64,000 nt of DNA from Rotaria macrura (taxonomy: Eukaryota > Rotifera > Eurotatoria > Philodinida > Philodinidae). Both the position numbers and the translations under genes were made by a program. The stretch spans positions 186,001 to 250,000 of the forward strand of contig OENT01000055.1 of the NCBI GenBank assembly GCA_900239685.1, written 5' to 3'. This document shows positions 22,301-37,300 of this stretch, one piece after another (position 1 is the stretch's first letter; the number at the start of each line of letters is the position of its first letter). The notes under the pieces were generated by a model. That model worked only from the letters and a program-made list of their open reading frames with translations, had not been told where the DNA came from and did not search any database.

Positions 22301-25300
22301 ACGAACATACACTTTCAGTTGAGCATAATACATTGAAAGTATGTATGCAAAAGTGTGAACTTTCACTAGAGTATCGAGTGTCTGTTTCTCTTCGAAATTT
22401 GATGAACTAAAGAAAAAGTTCTCCTGCTCGAAATTTCATATTATTACAAATTTCAAGGCGTTCTCGAGAGTTTTCCAATGATTCGTTTTATATTTTATAA
22501 CACAAACACAAAATAGAAAAAGAAAACCTATTTCAACATACGAATTTTGACCGAAGTTTTTCTTTAATTTTAGCTTCAAGTGCTTTCAATTCAATTTTAA
22601 TATCCGCAATCAATCGTCGAAGAGTTTCATGACTTTCTAATTCTCCGACAACATATTTTCTTCCAATATCTTAAAACAAAATTCTTTATAAATCTAAATC
22701 GAATAAAGCAAATTACAACGTACTAATTGGTAGTTCCGTTTCTAAAATAGAACAATTCAATTTGTAATTAGAAATGCAGACTGAAAAATAAAATCGAAAT
22801 GTATTTTCGTCTCCTACCAAGTTCTGTTGTTGATGATCCAAGTGGTCTTACACGTTTCTCATCATTCATACTCATTGATATATTTTCAGCACCGAGTGAA
22901 CCTGCCGCGTCAATACGAAGATCCGGGTATGAAACACCACGACCGGAGAATGAAAATTCACGTGTTGTTCGTGCTAGACGAATAGTTTCATCTAATTTCG
23001 CTTGTAATTCATTTTGTTTTTGAATGCTTCGTTCAAGATCGTGGCGTAGACGACGCATTTCTTCTAACAATTCGGACATTTCACTGGTTCGAATAGTCAT
23101 GTCACCACTACTACCTAAAGTAAATCGATTCATTACAAATGACACGAATGATAGAATGTTTTTTCTACCACGATGGGTTATTTGTTTTTCCAATAGATTT
23201 ATTTGTTTCTCATAATGATCGATAAGATCTTTTTTATTATTAATTTCATTTTGTAATAATTTTATATCATTTTGTAATCTAAAGGGAAAACAACGAGACA
23301 ATTTAAAAAAGGAAAACTTGATTTATAATTTTAGTTAACCTTTGATTTTGGTCTTGTGCTTGTTCAAATTGAGTTTTGGTAGATTTTAATAACTCAAGTT
23401 GAGCTCGTGCTTGACGTAAATCATCTTGTTTAGCATTTAAATTATCGACTAAATCTGTATGACTTTTTTCCGATTTAATGCGATATTGATTTAATTCGTA
23501 TTCATAAGTTTTTTTCAAACTAAATTTTGTTTATAAAATAGAACATCATGTAGAAAACGCAACGCATTAAATGATTATTCATTTCTATACTGTAGTCGAT
23601 CTATTCTAGTGAAATACATGCCGTTCATGCTTTCTGCCCCTCAACAATTCTCAAAAAGTTACATCTCCAGTTTCTTATACTTTACTGTTCTGCAACCGAA
23701 TTCGATACTGGGTTAGACTTAAATTCATCTGTAGATAAATGAATGGAAAAGAGAACAAGCACGCTTGTCTTGAAAAAATATTCATCTTCTATTGACCAGT
23801 ATGGTCCTCAATATTAGTATCTATTTGAAATGAAAAGGCAGTTAGATTTTTTTGAAATATTTTCTCATCCGAACAAGATGCAGACCTGCGAATTTCAACG
23901 TTTTCGAGAGAAATTAAAACTGTGCTGCACTCTTAATATCAGATTTTTCTAGCGACTGTTCTCGCATCTCTCTACCAAGTTTCTAAAACACACTAGGGGA
24001 TGAAGATCCATGGGGAAAAAAGTAGATCCCGTCTATCCCGGATGCGACAAGGATACACAGGAAACCGCGGATACAATGCGGGTACGGTGGATACCGGAAT
24101 ACTGGGATCCACTTTTTCCTCCTTGTAAAAATCACCAGATAAATTGACGAGTTATTAATCATTTAATATGGATGTCAGGCGAAAAATAGATTTTTCTCAC
24201 GAAAATCTCACTCGATATACTCAATAAAATGCTATTTTGTTTAAAATATTTATGAAGTAACCGTAAGGAAATTTTTCAGAAAAATCTTATATTGAAGAGT
24301 TGATGCCCTTTTGTTTTCTTTTTTGTGAAACGCGACCTGAAAGGAGTGCTGAAGTGTTTAGGGTAGACATTTTACATCCAACTTCCCACCCACCCCATCA
24401 CAGGATTGAAGACCGTCAAAGAAGTGATAGACTGTCCTCAAGAGCGTCACTGAACGTCGCCGACCTTTGGTACAGACAGCATTAGTGAATATACGTCACT
24501 AATTTGTGATGAGAATATATTAGCTGCTTCTTTATTGCAGCTCTAGTGGCTCAGTGAGAAATGATGAGTAGATGGCTAGTAGGGTTCATGAAAAAAAGCA
24601 AGATTTCAGTGACTGTTGAAAGCAGTTACATTATGTTTCAAATTTTGTGGAACTCACATGTTTTCGAAGAAAATAGTGAGTGGAAGTTTAAGAGTGAGAA
24701 TTTTGATGCTCCCCCCCCCCCTCCATTACAGAAAAGGTCACTGAGCTCAGACGCCCCCATAGCGGGTTCCAGGTGCCGCCCCCCACCACGGGTTTTAAGA
24801 CGCCCCCCATAGGGGGGTACTAACCCTCCCCCATAAGGGGTACCCATACCCCCCCCCCTTACAGATCATAGAAACCAGTGTATGAATCCATTACATACAT
24901 AACAACCAGTGTTCAATTATCGTCATATATCACAACATTATTTGCCACTTCTTCCAATTGTTTTATGAAAAATGTTAAATTAAGAAAAATGAACAACGAA
25001 AAATGGAAACTAACGAGTGAATAGCAGCAATGAAAATCATAAATAGGGCGCCTATCACAGAAAGACGATGCGAAAAAATTCGTCATATTACACTTTCTTT
25101 GTTTTCTATTATCATATGAAGCTATAGATATGTGAGTTCCACATGCACGTGTATATCTTGTGTCTATTAAAAAGTATTTAAAAAACACTCATCCTGCTTT
25201 TGATTTCAAATGAATATTATCATGTCGCTCGATCTGATCATGATTACTAACTTAAAAAATCGATACTATGCGGGAACTACAACTGAGTTCTTAGTCGCTT

Positions 25301-28300
25301 GTTTCTATGTGGTGTTGGAAATGAACTCGTTCAGTTTATTACTACATATAGAAACTCGACACTACTTTTTCCCAACGGAAAATAAAAGTTTGAAAAAATT
25401 AATATGACTATGAAAACATCTATCGAATGCCACTTAGCTACTGAAGAGTACATGGTATGTTTGAGATGTTCGTAGTAGAAGTGGCATAGAGAGTTGCTCG
25501 AGACGAACCTCATAGTCAAATATTTTGTAAGAAAGATCTTCGTTCCACATTCAATTTACAGAAACTTAAACAGATCTTGAAAATCTAGGCATAAGATGTG
25601 TTGCTTGGTCTTGTGTCAACGCCAAGATTAGAATTATTGTATACAGATTTTCAATGTCTTTTCTGGAAAAAAATAATTTTCTAAAACGATGGCTAGAATT
25701 CATTGATGCATTCCTCTAAGTACTTCCGAATTCGGCCATCTAATATAAATTTGAATGCTGAATTTCAAGTTAGATTTTATTACACGCTCAAGAAAATGAG
25801 TTAGACAATGATGTTTTATCCAAAACTATTCAAAATCCTCCTCCGAATATGTACGTACTCACAATAAAGAGTGTGTTTTATTAAAGGAATCGTCACAATA
25901 AGGTACCATTGGGTGACTAAATAATCTTCTAAAACTTCATTACAGTGTAGATCTTGCCCAAGATCTCAGAATCTTGAGCAAGAAATCTCATTTTTTTCTA
26001 TATGTATACATATGATATTGGTTCATGTATGCTCAATATCTAATTAAAGGCCTTGACACTGGATAAAGTATTTATCTTTTGACTAACTTTTCAAGATCTG
26101 TTAATAATACTGTAGCTGATATTTTGACCTAGATCTTGCTTATGAAATGTTTTTACGAGGGCTGAAAGATCATTTCCAAATTGGTGCAGAACACTTCTAA
26201 CTTTATAACATATATTCAAGAGAAAAGAAACGAGATGTGTTTAGAAGAAATTTTTCAGAGTTTTGATTTAGTAATGTTTCTTCCTGATATTCGATTAGTT
26301 ACATTAGTGAAATAAACAATTTAAGTAAGTTTACTCGTTAAGTTCTTTTGTTAATTCTTTAAGTTGATCATCTTTATCGGTAATTTGTCGTTGATATTCT
26401 TGTTGTGTTAGATTGTAACGAGTGCTTAAAAATAAATCGAGCGATGATGAATTGTAATCGTATGCTAATGTCTATACATTACCTTTCCATTACACTGTCA
26501 ACACCACTATCTTTTTTGTTCAACGATGTTTCTAATAAAGAAGAAAAGTAGAAGCATGAAGTATTCTATCACAAGTTTAATATTTCGTTGTATCGTGTGT
26601 TTGGGTGATAGTCATTATACAATATGAAACTAGTGGCTAAATACACATGTGATATTTTACCGCATTTACTTTTCTTAGCAAAAGTACAGAGCAACAAAAG
26701 CAATAGTTTAGGTGAGTGAATATAATGTTAAAGAAGTAAATTAGGTGTTAGAGAGAAAAGCTAAAGTATTATACACAATTATTGAATTATTTCCTTCTCT
26801 GTCTGCCTAGAAAAATTTATTTTTCAACAAACATATTGTAATCAATTTAAACCGTGAATACAATAACATACTATTTATCGTATTCATATTCGATGCGATT
26901 TCTGAATTGAAAATATCATCATGCGATTTTTCATGTATTGCAACAATTGGATAACAACCAGTTTTCTAAAAGTAAAAACAAAATATTTTCGATCATAGTT
27001 GTGCCTGCGCCAAATGTATATGTAAATCGTTGTCCTCAACCGAGGTCCTAGTTTTATTGCATATGAACTCATTTGATACTTTTTCACTTGCTCATTTACA
27101 GAGGAACTATCTAATTTGAGTTCGAATATGTGAAGATTTTTTGAAAACATCTACACAACTAGTAACTCGTCGATTGAGATTTAGTTCTATTTGTCTAAAG
27201 TTGTACTTCATAATACGCAAATATATATATATATATATATATCAGTTAAGATTAGCTGAAATAAATCTAAAGTTATTCTTGCAGAAAAACGTTGTATATG
27301 AATTATAACAACATACAACTGGAGCGAAATCGACCTCCATTGTGCAGCAAAGTTCTGGCTTAGGTTCCGTCATTTATTTTCAAATAAATGCCAAGCATCT
27401 GTATTGGCATTTATATTCGAACTCGACTTTAGCAGTCCATGAAGTTTTCTATTTTCACCACTTTCCTTCGCAGAAGTTTGGATCTCAGCCACTTATAGTT
27501 CGAGATTTTCTATGTCTGATAATGTTCTCACTCCCTATTCCAATTACAAATTTGAATAACCAAGATTAAATAGTGCATATTTGCTAGAGTACAAGGCATA
27601 TGAGCTACACATGTTTGATTTAAAGTGATGATGATAGCAAGCTTGTTTTTATTTTTTACATATGATTTAGGTCATAACGAAATTTTTTGTTTTTTTTTGC
27701 AAACCTCTCATCGAAGCTGTGAAATTTCACATAGACAACAAAAACGTAGTATGTATTGATTCTTCGCAAGGATGCCGGGAAAACTAGCTTTTGTCTTCTA
27801 GTTTATGCGTAGTGATAGGCTTCAACTACAACAATAAAGTGTTAACTCTATGAATGTCGATCTATCCAAAACGAGGAACGTCAAGCTCGCTCAGATGCAC
27901 GAATCATGTAAGAGAAAAGCTTGGAAATTTTTAAAGTATAGATATCGAACTGAAAAGGCAGTGATCCGTTAAGATAGATTTTTATTCATTATTTTCTTTT
28001 GATTCAATCGACAAACCTTTGATAATTGTTTGTATTCATTTGATTTCCTAGTTAGTTGTTCAATATTACTGTGTTGTTTTTTAATGACAGTTTGATATTG
28101 TTTTAATGTTATTCGATTCGATTCAATCGTTTTATTGAGTTTTTCAAGTTCATTTTTAAGGAGAACCAATTCATTTTTATAAGTATCAACAACCAGATTT
28201 AAGGTCTTGAAATATAAAAATAAAATCTTATCGATAATGCAAAAACAATTGTGGAATATGTTGGTATCTATTTCGGCTTTCAAGAAGACATCGAGCTAGA

Positions 28301-31300
28301 TTTCTCTATGTTCTGCTCATCATCAACTTTATAAGAATTCTAATGTTTATTTGTCTAGAAGTGATTACCTCGTTTTGTTTAGTCAAATTTTGTAATGTTG
28401 TCGATTGAATTATATCTGGTGTATTTATGCGAACCCGTACTTGTAATTGTTCGATATATTTCTTTTGATCGCGAACTATGTCACGAGATTTTTCTATATT
28501 TTTAGCACCATGACCGTCTTCGACTTTTTCATTTGATTGAATCGTGTTTATCAACGTAGAAGGTATCCGATCAAAATCATCTGCACTATGACGACGGTGC
28601 CGAAGGGACGAATAATCAATGAGACCTAAATGATAAAATTACATTGAAATCTTTGTTTTCAAAAATTTATCATCCAACAAAATTTATTTTAGGTTGATGA
28701 TGACACGACCATTTCCGTTCATCGTTTAAATTCATTGATTAAATCAGAGAAATAGAAAAAATTCAAAACACTCTTGTCTATGAACCGACGAAGATAACGA
28801 TTGCTTCCCGTTGATAACTTAAACCATAGATAGTTCTCATAGCTTTAAAACTGTTCAACAAGTTCCAGATTACTCGAATATTTATCTATAGATATGAATA
28901 TCATTTAGATGCAGCTCTAGGCTCAAGTCTATTCTCTATGCTGATATCTCGGATCTACTGATCTATCTTTGTGTTACAATTCAGATACATGATACGAAAC
29001 GCCGAATAAAGAGAATTGTGAGTAGACTAATTGTAAACTTAGAAATATTGTGGAGAAACCTTCATTTGAAACAGAACTTTTAGTATTAGATCACAGTACA
29101 TTTATGAGAATTATAAAAAGGTCTTTTATCATAAAAAGACGTACTGAAATTGGACTTGTCTTTGTCATATAGTATGTTGAATTCTAATTAATATTTATGC
29201 GTGGTATCTCGTGAGTTCATTTGACATAGATCACACGCTCACACAATTTCGCTCCGAGCATTTATTGAAATGTCATGACGAGAGAATTTTTTCGTGGTCC
29301 TGATTTAGCAAGTTATCATCTTATGTAAATGAATCATTTCAAGAGACTCCCGCGTTACAACAACTCCAGCAAACTGAAATAGTGGGGATTTTCGCATAGT
29401 GTAAGCAACAGAAACTTTCGATTCCTACTTTATCTACCTACACATTGATCCATTTTCATAGAATATGCTGGTGAAAGCAATCCATATGAAATTCCCGTAA
29501 TTCAAATATCAATCCTATGGGCATGCAAACTTTGACGTTTGATTTTTAAAATAACGAATTAAAATTGAACGCATGTCAATCATGAAAAATCAGAATGATC
29601 CTGTCTATTTGCTGTCTTTAAAAACTATCTGCATCGAATGATTCTCCTTCAACTTTCTAAAAGTTCAAATTTGGAAGATGATCTCGTATCGTGACATGTT
29701 TTACATCATTTTTTCTTTAAAAAAGAAATAAAACTTGATATAAGAACAGAAAATAGCTACGAACCAGCATTATATAATAATTTATAATATTTCATCATTG
29801 TTCGATAGTATAATCTTGATTGAGTTTGACATTGAGAATATTTTTCTTTCAAACAAGTTAGTTTTTCTTGTAGCTCCATATTTGATTGTTTGACTATTTC
29901 TATTGTTGATTGCATTGTCTTCAGTGATATTAGATTGTTGGTTGATATTGATGTGCCGTTATTCAATACGCTAGTATTCAATTCTAATCATCATAGAGAC
30001 AGAGAAGGAAAGAATGTGCAATCAAACGGCAAGTAAGAAGCAAAAGCTAAGAAGAGAATATTAATTGTGTTACGAGCATGATAAGAAAAAATAAAAACAA
30101 CCGATGAAAAATAAAACCCTGAAGCATTGCTTTGAACAAAAGAATGAATCACTAGACAAAAACCTGATGATGATCTCGAACTAGGATTGAGTATAGCGAG
30201 ACGTGCATCATTTGTACGATGTTGTTTAGCTTTTAATGCTTCGAGTTCATCATGATAATTGGCTAATTCAAGAGCTAATTCAGCACGTGTATTTGAACCT
30301 TGAATATCGATTAGTGCATCAAGTTTTCGCCATAAAACTTGATTAACATATTTTTGTCGTGCTAGTTCTTTGCGTACATCGAGTAATTGATTGTGTAATT
30401 CGGTTATATTAGGTGATTTTTCTGTTAATTATATACCCACGATTAAGAGATATGTATTTTTATAAGCGCAAGAAGAATAGATAAGATTGCTCATGTGTTC
30501 GATTCAATTTACTGTTTTACTTTCTACGATTCTAGATGAACTAAAGGCAGTGAAACTTACTTGCTAATTGTTGAACCAATCCATCATTGTCTTGTAAGGC
30601 CATTTCAAGTTCATATAGAAGTTCTTCACGATTAAGATGATCGAAATTATTCAAGCGGGGACGACCTAATTTAAAAGCATAAAGTAGGTCATGCGAGAAC
30701 TGTACCTAAGGACTGATCGCTTCTTCAGTGGACTGAGAAAAACTTTCCTTTTTACGTTTGAAACATTGTCTAGGAAAGTATTCGTCAATAAATCGAATTA
30801 CAAGTATGTTATTAAGAATCGTATTCAAACGTAGCATCGTATTCCCCTATCAATACTTATGCCATACCTCTTGCAAAGTAGCCTAACCTTTTATAGTTGT
30901 TCCTCTAGACGAAAAACTTAATGACATGTACACTTTGCAAATGTTGTATACTTCAGTCGAGTTCTATCCTATGTATATAGTTCACACTCTAGAATGATTC
31001 TAGATAGGAAATAGTTCTATTTATGTTCAGAGAGATTTACTATTCTTGAACAATAGTTCCTAATTCTGAACAGTTGATTAGAAACAACAGCAATTATTAT
31101 TCATCGTGAAACTAAGTTGATTATTAAAATCTGACAGATAGCGTCACATACTAACGGTCAGTGATCGTATCTAGTGTTTCCAATAGCAGATGTACCAAAC
31201 ACAAGTAAAATGTACAGAACATCTGCTAATTCTGATTTTCACTTTTCTCTAAAAACCAAAGTGTACTGTGTACACTTTGCAAAAAATATTTACACTTTGA

Positions 31301-34300
31301 TTCTAGAACTTTACCTACTATATAGGATATTAGACTGTGATCCTTTAATTATTTTTGTTGTTCAAACTCATTTTCTTCTTATATTTAAAAAAAATATTGT
31401 GTCAGATTATGAAACAGTATGTCTCTCCTTATCTTTTATTCGCATGTGGAAGCAAAGGGGTCGGAATGAGAGACTTAGCTACATTGTTCTTCATTTCAAT
31501 CAAATTTGCGCACTGATTGGTGTGATTCGCATAGACAACATAACGAGACGGTGACGACACTCTAATTAAAATGAAGAAATACAGTTGGTCGAAAACTCCG
31601 AGAAAGCCTTAGCCAAATATTTTCCAAGCAGGTGACCCTTATATTTCTTGCACAGTCCTCTTGTCCCTGCTACTTGCTTTCTAAATTTTAGTTCATATTC
31701 ATCACTGCAAAACGAACACTAGTTTTGTTTTTTAGATCGAAAAAATTGCTTTCAGTACGCTTTGGTGCCAAAAACAAAGTGTAAACGTACACTTTGCTCG
31801 TATAAGTAAAGTGTACATGTACATTTTGCTTTAGATTTCCATTGGAAACACTGATCGTATCTCATTTGATTTCATTTATTAGAATATTTGTCTAAAATAA
31901 GGACGAACTTAGACCGATTATTGGTTATTGACATCACACTGTATTTACAGATCGATTCCTATAGTCATTCGATAATCTTCAATAGTTTCAACATACTTGA
32001 ACATTCTTCTGTTCAGACGTTCATTCTTAGTGTCCTTCTATCGTAAATCGATTTATCTCAACAAAAATTAAGAATTCAGTTAGAAAATGTTCGAAATCAT
32101 CAAGTTACGACTGACATTGTTCCATTGACGAAGTCATTACTTTTCAACCACAAACAATTAATCTTTGCTCATTTAAAATTCTCATACTTTCACAAATAAC
32201 CCTACATGTGAAATCAAGTTCAAACGGACAACTCAAGCGATTTTCTCACAAGCCAAATTTTTCCGATTTCAATACTTCACCTATCATTATTATAATCCAA
32301 TCGTATTCTTGGGAGAGAGAGAGAGAGAGAACATTCATCTCAAATAATCAATTCTATCGTTTTATTTAACACTACCGAGATCTATAGATCTAGTCATTTG
32401 TCATTCAAGACCAGCGAGTGTGATTTTCTCTCTCTTAAGCACCTATCAAAACATCAAAATATGAACAAGACCTTTTCATAACGTTTGCAAACCTTGAAAC
32501 AGTATCCTCAATGACTCTAGCATTAATATTTAGTGAAAACAGTGCCATATTGACTGAAAAATAGCAGAAACCGTTCTTTAATATGTATTTCTTTCCTGTA
32601 CAATGAAACATTAAAAATTCTATTGGATGCATCTCATAGAAAACTTCCAAACGAATTGGAAAACAAGAGCGACGGCCTCTTTCATTATTCTTACTAAATC
32701 TAGACCGATCCGTTGTTCTACCCAGTATGTATTCATTAATCATGATTTCGTAATATCATCATTTGATACGTATACGATGCAAATGTATGAATATCTTTCC
32801 AGCTTAGAGTTACAATACAATAGATTTGATTGTTAACATGCGCATAAAAAAAAGAGAAAACTTACGGTGAACTTCAACTCGTTGAGCATGTTGAACAGTG
32901 GACGAGTCATCCTAAATCAAGTAAATTTGTTTCGATCAATGAAAATTAGAATAGAATAAAAACTTTACTCGTCCGCTTGGTATTCCATCTCGACGAGCTC
33001 GATCTAATTGTCGTTTAAGTTCATCAATTTGCTAAAAATCGGTGGTGAATAAAACAAACAATAATAATAGATGCAGTGATATATCTATGATATCCTACAT
33101 CGTCTTTCTTTTGAATTTCTAATCTTAAAACAACATTAGTAGGAGCTCGTGCTCCTGAATATTCACTACGTGAATCTTGATCTGACTCACGAGACTTGGA
33201 ACGTAATTTATTGATTAGTGCTTCTTTAGCAGCGTCACATTCATTTAATTTCTATTCATGGAAAAATACGTGGCAATATTTAAACATGTTTTTAATTGAT
33301 ATTTACTTTGATGTCTCGTTCTTTATCATCAAGAGTTTTACGCAAAGAAGCAATAATTTTTTCACGATTGCCTAGTTCGGTTTTATATTGATTTTCCATT
33401 TGCTAGAAAACAAAACCATGATCACAAATGAATACTTTCAGTTGGAGAGAAGAGAAGAGAAGAGAAACGACGGTAACTTACTTCATATCGAAGTTGTGCT
33501 CGAGTATGATCACTTTGAGTTGAGTGATGATTTTGACGGGTTTCCGATAATGTTCTATCAGTATCGGATAACGTACGTTGGAGAGTCTAAACATATGAAT
33601 GATAGACAGGGGGATTCGTCTTTTTATGTAATTTATATCATAGAAGAGCATATGTGCTTGGTGCATACGAAGAGAAAGAATGTATTTAAATTTAATGTCT
33701 TCTGTTGAGAGAAACTAGATATTTCTCTGTTCTTGTTCTTTTACATTAAATTAGTAGAGTACTCGAGATCTTCTTCTGCTCTTTCCTTTCTTTCGTTACA
33801 TTTATGTCAGGAAGTAATTGTGAAAAACGTCATGAAACATTACGCTTTGCTCTTTTTATGATCATTAAATATAGCATAGTGTATAGATATACGTATAGTG
33901 TTAAAGAAAACGACGAGATAAAGCGGGTGCGTATGTGTGAATGCAGTGTTTATATTTTGCATTTAAATACACATATATATATATATCTTTCTTACTCGAA
34001 GTGAATCAATACGATGCTTTCGTCTCTAAATGTTACTCGTAGTTTTGCATGTTTCAAATTAATGTTAACAACTATCTAATTGTTTTCACTACGAATGTGA
34101 ACACCTACGCAAATATTACCTCAATGTTTTCGTCTCGCTGTTGAAGTTTAGCATTCAGTTCACCGATAGTGTTTTTTTGTTGAATAATTATGTCGGATGT
34201 TGTACTTCGAGGCTAGAAAAATTCGAAAATATTGAAATAGAAAATAAATATGCAAATAGAATTGTTACTTGTGACATTTCTAATTGTTTTGTTAATGTTT

Positions 34301-37300
34301 TAATTGTATCTAAATTAGCCTAGAGATAAAGAGAGACAGGAAAGAAACGAGGCGAAGTTGTTTAAATTTTGTTTCTGTTAACGAACTTCGTTTTCTTCAA
34401 ATGCAATATTCAAATCAACATTTAAAACATCTTGTTTTTGTCGAAAATCATCAAGCTCTCGTTGTTGAATCTTTAGGAAAACAAACAATCGATTGATCAA
34501 ATTAATGAAATACGATGAAAGACGTTTTACATTAAATTTTTGTTCAATTTGTCTTAATTTAGCATTTGCATTGATTTTTTCACGTTCTCGATCACGAATA
34601 GTTGCCTCTAATTCACTTATACGACGTTCATACCCATCAATAATCGAATGTTGATCTTTTAATGCTTGTTCCCTTCGTCGATCACGTATTTGAAATTCGT
34701 CTCGCAATGTTTCGATAATCGAAGTATTATTTGTATTATTCTAATTTAAATGAGAAGAGTTGGGGTTTTCTTTGCAAATACAAATTTATGATATTAACTT
34801 GTTCGAGTTCGTAACGAAGCTTTTCAATTTGTTGATCTTTTTCGTGTATTGTATCCGAATAGTTCGTAAGGAAATTTTGTTTACTTTCAACTTCTTGTTC
34901 TAATTCTTCAATTTGAATCTAAAATTAGAAGATAAATCTTTCCCAATGCCAAGAGAAGTCTTCATTGAATATACTTCAAGATCTAGTTGAAGATCTTTTC
35001 GTTCGTAGGAAGCACGAGCATTTTCAAGTTCCTTAACACAAACAATATTAAATTTCAATGAGATAAGTTTTTTTCTTTCATCTCAATTACTTTGATTTTG
35101 CAATCTTTTTCAGCTAGTTTCCTTTCAAAACTTTCGATCTAAATAAATAAATAAACACGTGCATGCATGATTGAAATTGAATTTTATGAATTCGTTTCTA
35201 AAAACATTTCATTCTATTTGACAAGCAATAAAAGCCTATTGAAACAAAAAGGAACAACGATAGACTCTTCTTTATCACTGTGTTCGTTGTTCTTTAACAG
35301 ATTGACATGAAAATTAAATTACGAATGCAATATGAAACCGTAGCTTACTATATTCTAAACTGTTTATTCTCTGAGTATGCTATCGCTGGAATAGGCGCAC
35401 CTAGGTAATTTGAAGCGTGTTCACTTGAGGAAAAAAATCTAATAAAAAAAGTCAGACTATTGGCCTGCGACGAAGTGAGTCAAGGTAAAAGCATTTACTA
35501 ATTTCATTATGCATATGTTATGAAAAATGCTTGAAAAGTAGCATGTGTTAAAAGTGTCTCGTTGTCTGCTAACAGATTCAGTTAGATGGATTGATTAAAA
35601 CAACGTCTTGAAAAAAATAAATAGGAGAGGATGATGGCAAAGAAATCCTTTTATGGTTCTTTTCCTCAGCATATTTTGTTTCGTTCTTTAACGTTTGTCG
35701 GATGTGCTCACAAAGTTCTCCGATCTATGTTGCAGAAAATTATCTTACCCATTCTTTGAAGAATTCTTTGATATCAATTCAAACAAAATTAACTAAACAC
35801 TGTAGAACAGACATACCCTGCTGTTGTATATTTCACAATCTTGTCTTTTCTTCTCATTTCGTTATGATTTCAGAATCGACTCCATTCATTATCTTAGGCG
35901 ATCTCTGGTAACAACATTAAATAAACTATCTAGATTGATCGAGCAATGTTAAGCGTCTTTTTTTTCCTGTTCACCGAGCATGTAAGTATCAATCACGATA
36001 CTATGTCTACGCTTCATGTATTCGTTCGGACTTCTTTTACTTTAAAAGAAATAGAAATTATTTATGAACATTCATTCAATTACTATTACTCGATCGATAA
36101 ATGCTTTCAACAGTCAAAACAGATTCCTTTCTCTCTCTTGCCGCCTTTCAAGACACAATCAAAATGGTAACAAAACGAAAATATAGTCTCATGCAGTTCT
36201 ATAAACTTGAGTTAAACAGAACGAAAAAATGACTTGATCAATCAAGTCATTACGATCGATTTCATAACTAGAGCTTTTTTCAGACACTATTCCACAATTT
36301 ATCTTCAGATTAAATAAAACAATATCAATTACCTCTACTTAAAATTTTTCTTATAAATAAATTTGTTTTTCTTTTATAATTTGAAGTAAAATGAGAATAC
36401 ACTTGTTGATATGTTTGATGAAAGAGTGAGTAAAAGAAACAATGAAGAGAACGCAGCGAGTAACAATCTTTACATTTTTTCTACTCTTTCTTGTCTCGTT
36501 TATTTAGCTAACCAATCAATTATGTATAGAAAGAAAGAGTAGGAGCTTTGAAGAGTTTGTTTGATTCTCAATTAATACGGGACAACTACTATTGAATCTA
36601 TGTTTATATGTGCTTTTGATGTTTCATTAGCTTACCAATGCCTTTTCGTTTTCAATCGCTTGAAAAACTTCATTTCGGACACGTTCTTCAAGTGCTGCTA
36701 AATTTTTCTGTAAACAAATGACGGAAAAGATTTTTCATTTTCTAAACATCGATGATTCATATTATATTATATCATATTTTATACATACTTGTGTCGTATC
36801 AAGAATATTTTGTTGTTGAATTTTATATTGTTCATATTCATATCGAAGATTTTTGTTGTAATCAACAAGATTTGCATTCTCTTGACGAAGACTATGAATC
36901 GTCGTGTCATGCTAGTTATGAAAATACAGGTAAGAAAATTGTCAAAATCTTCTAATATGTTCAACGTACTTGAATCAATTGTTTCTCCGTTAATCGATGC
37001 TTGTTCTCTAAATCCTATGAGACAGTATGCATCAATCATGAAAACGGAATGATTTCATTTTTTTCCGAAATTTACTTGTAAACGATCGGTTTTCATTTTC
37101 AATTCTTCGGCGTATGCACGAGATAATTCACGTTCAAGTTCATCATTTTTTCCTTGAGATAAATTAAGAGCTGCTTGAAGACGATGAATGTCAGTTTCAT
37201 AAGTCTGAGAATAGAGAAATCAAACAATAATCTACTTCACAAAACATAAGACAAGAATACTCACTGCGATTATTTCATTATTGTGTTTTAAGTTTTTCTC

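Noticed and set aside
24300-24812. ORFs of 61 and 83 codons on the plus strand
   Set aside because: They lie in transposon-related and C-rich repeat sequence within an intron, with low-complexity translation such as PPPPPP.
31174-31554. 126-codon ORF as a hAT transposase
   Set aside because: It starts inside the terminal repeat, crosses the palindromic motifs and shows no hAT dimerisation-domain or zinc-finger pattern.
33388-33708. 106-codon plus-strand ORF
   Set aside because: It lies opposite an exon (33482-33586) of the coiled-coil gene; antisense shadow.
36231-36256. Short palindrome AATGACTTGATCAATCAAGTCATT
   Set aside because: Arms of only 10 bp in an AT-rich intron; within what chance allows.
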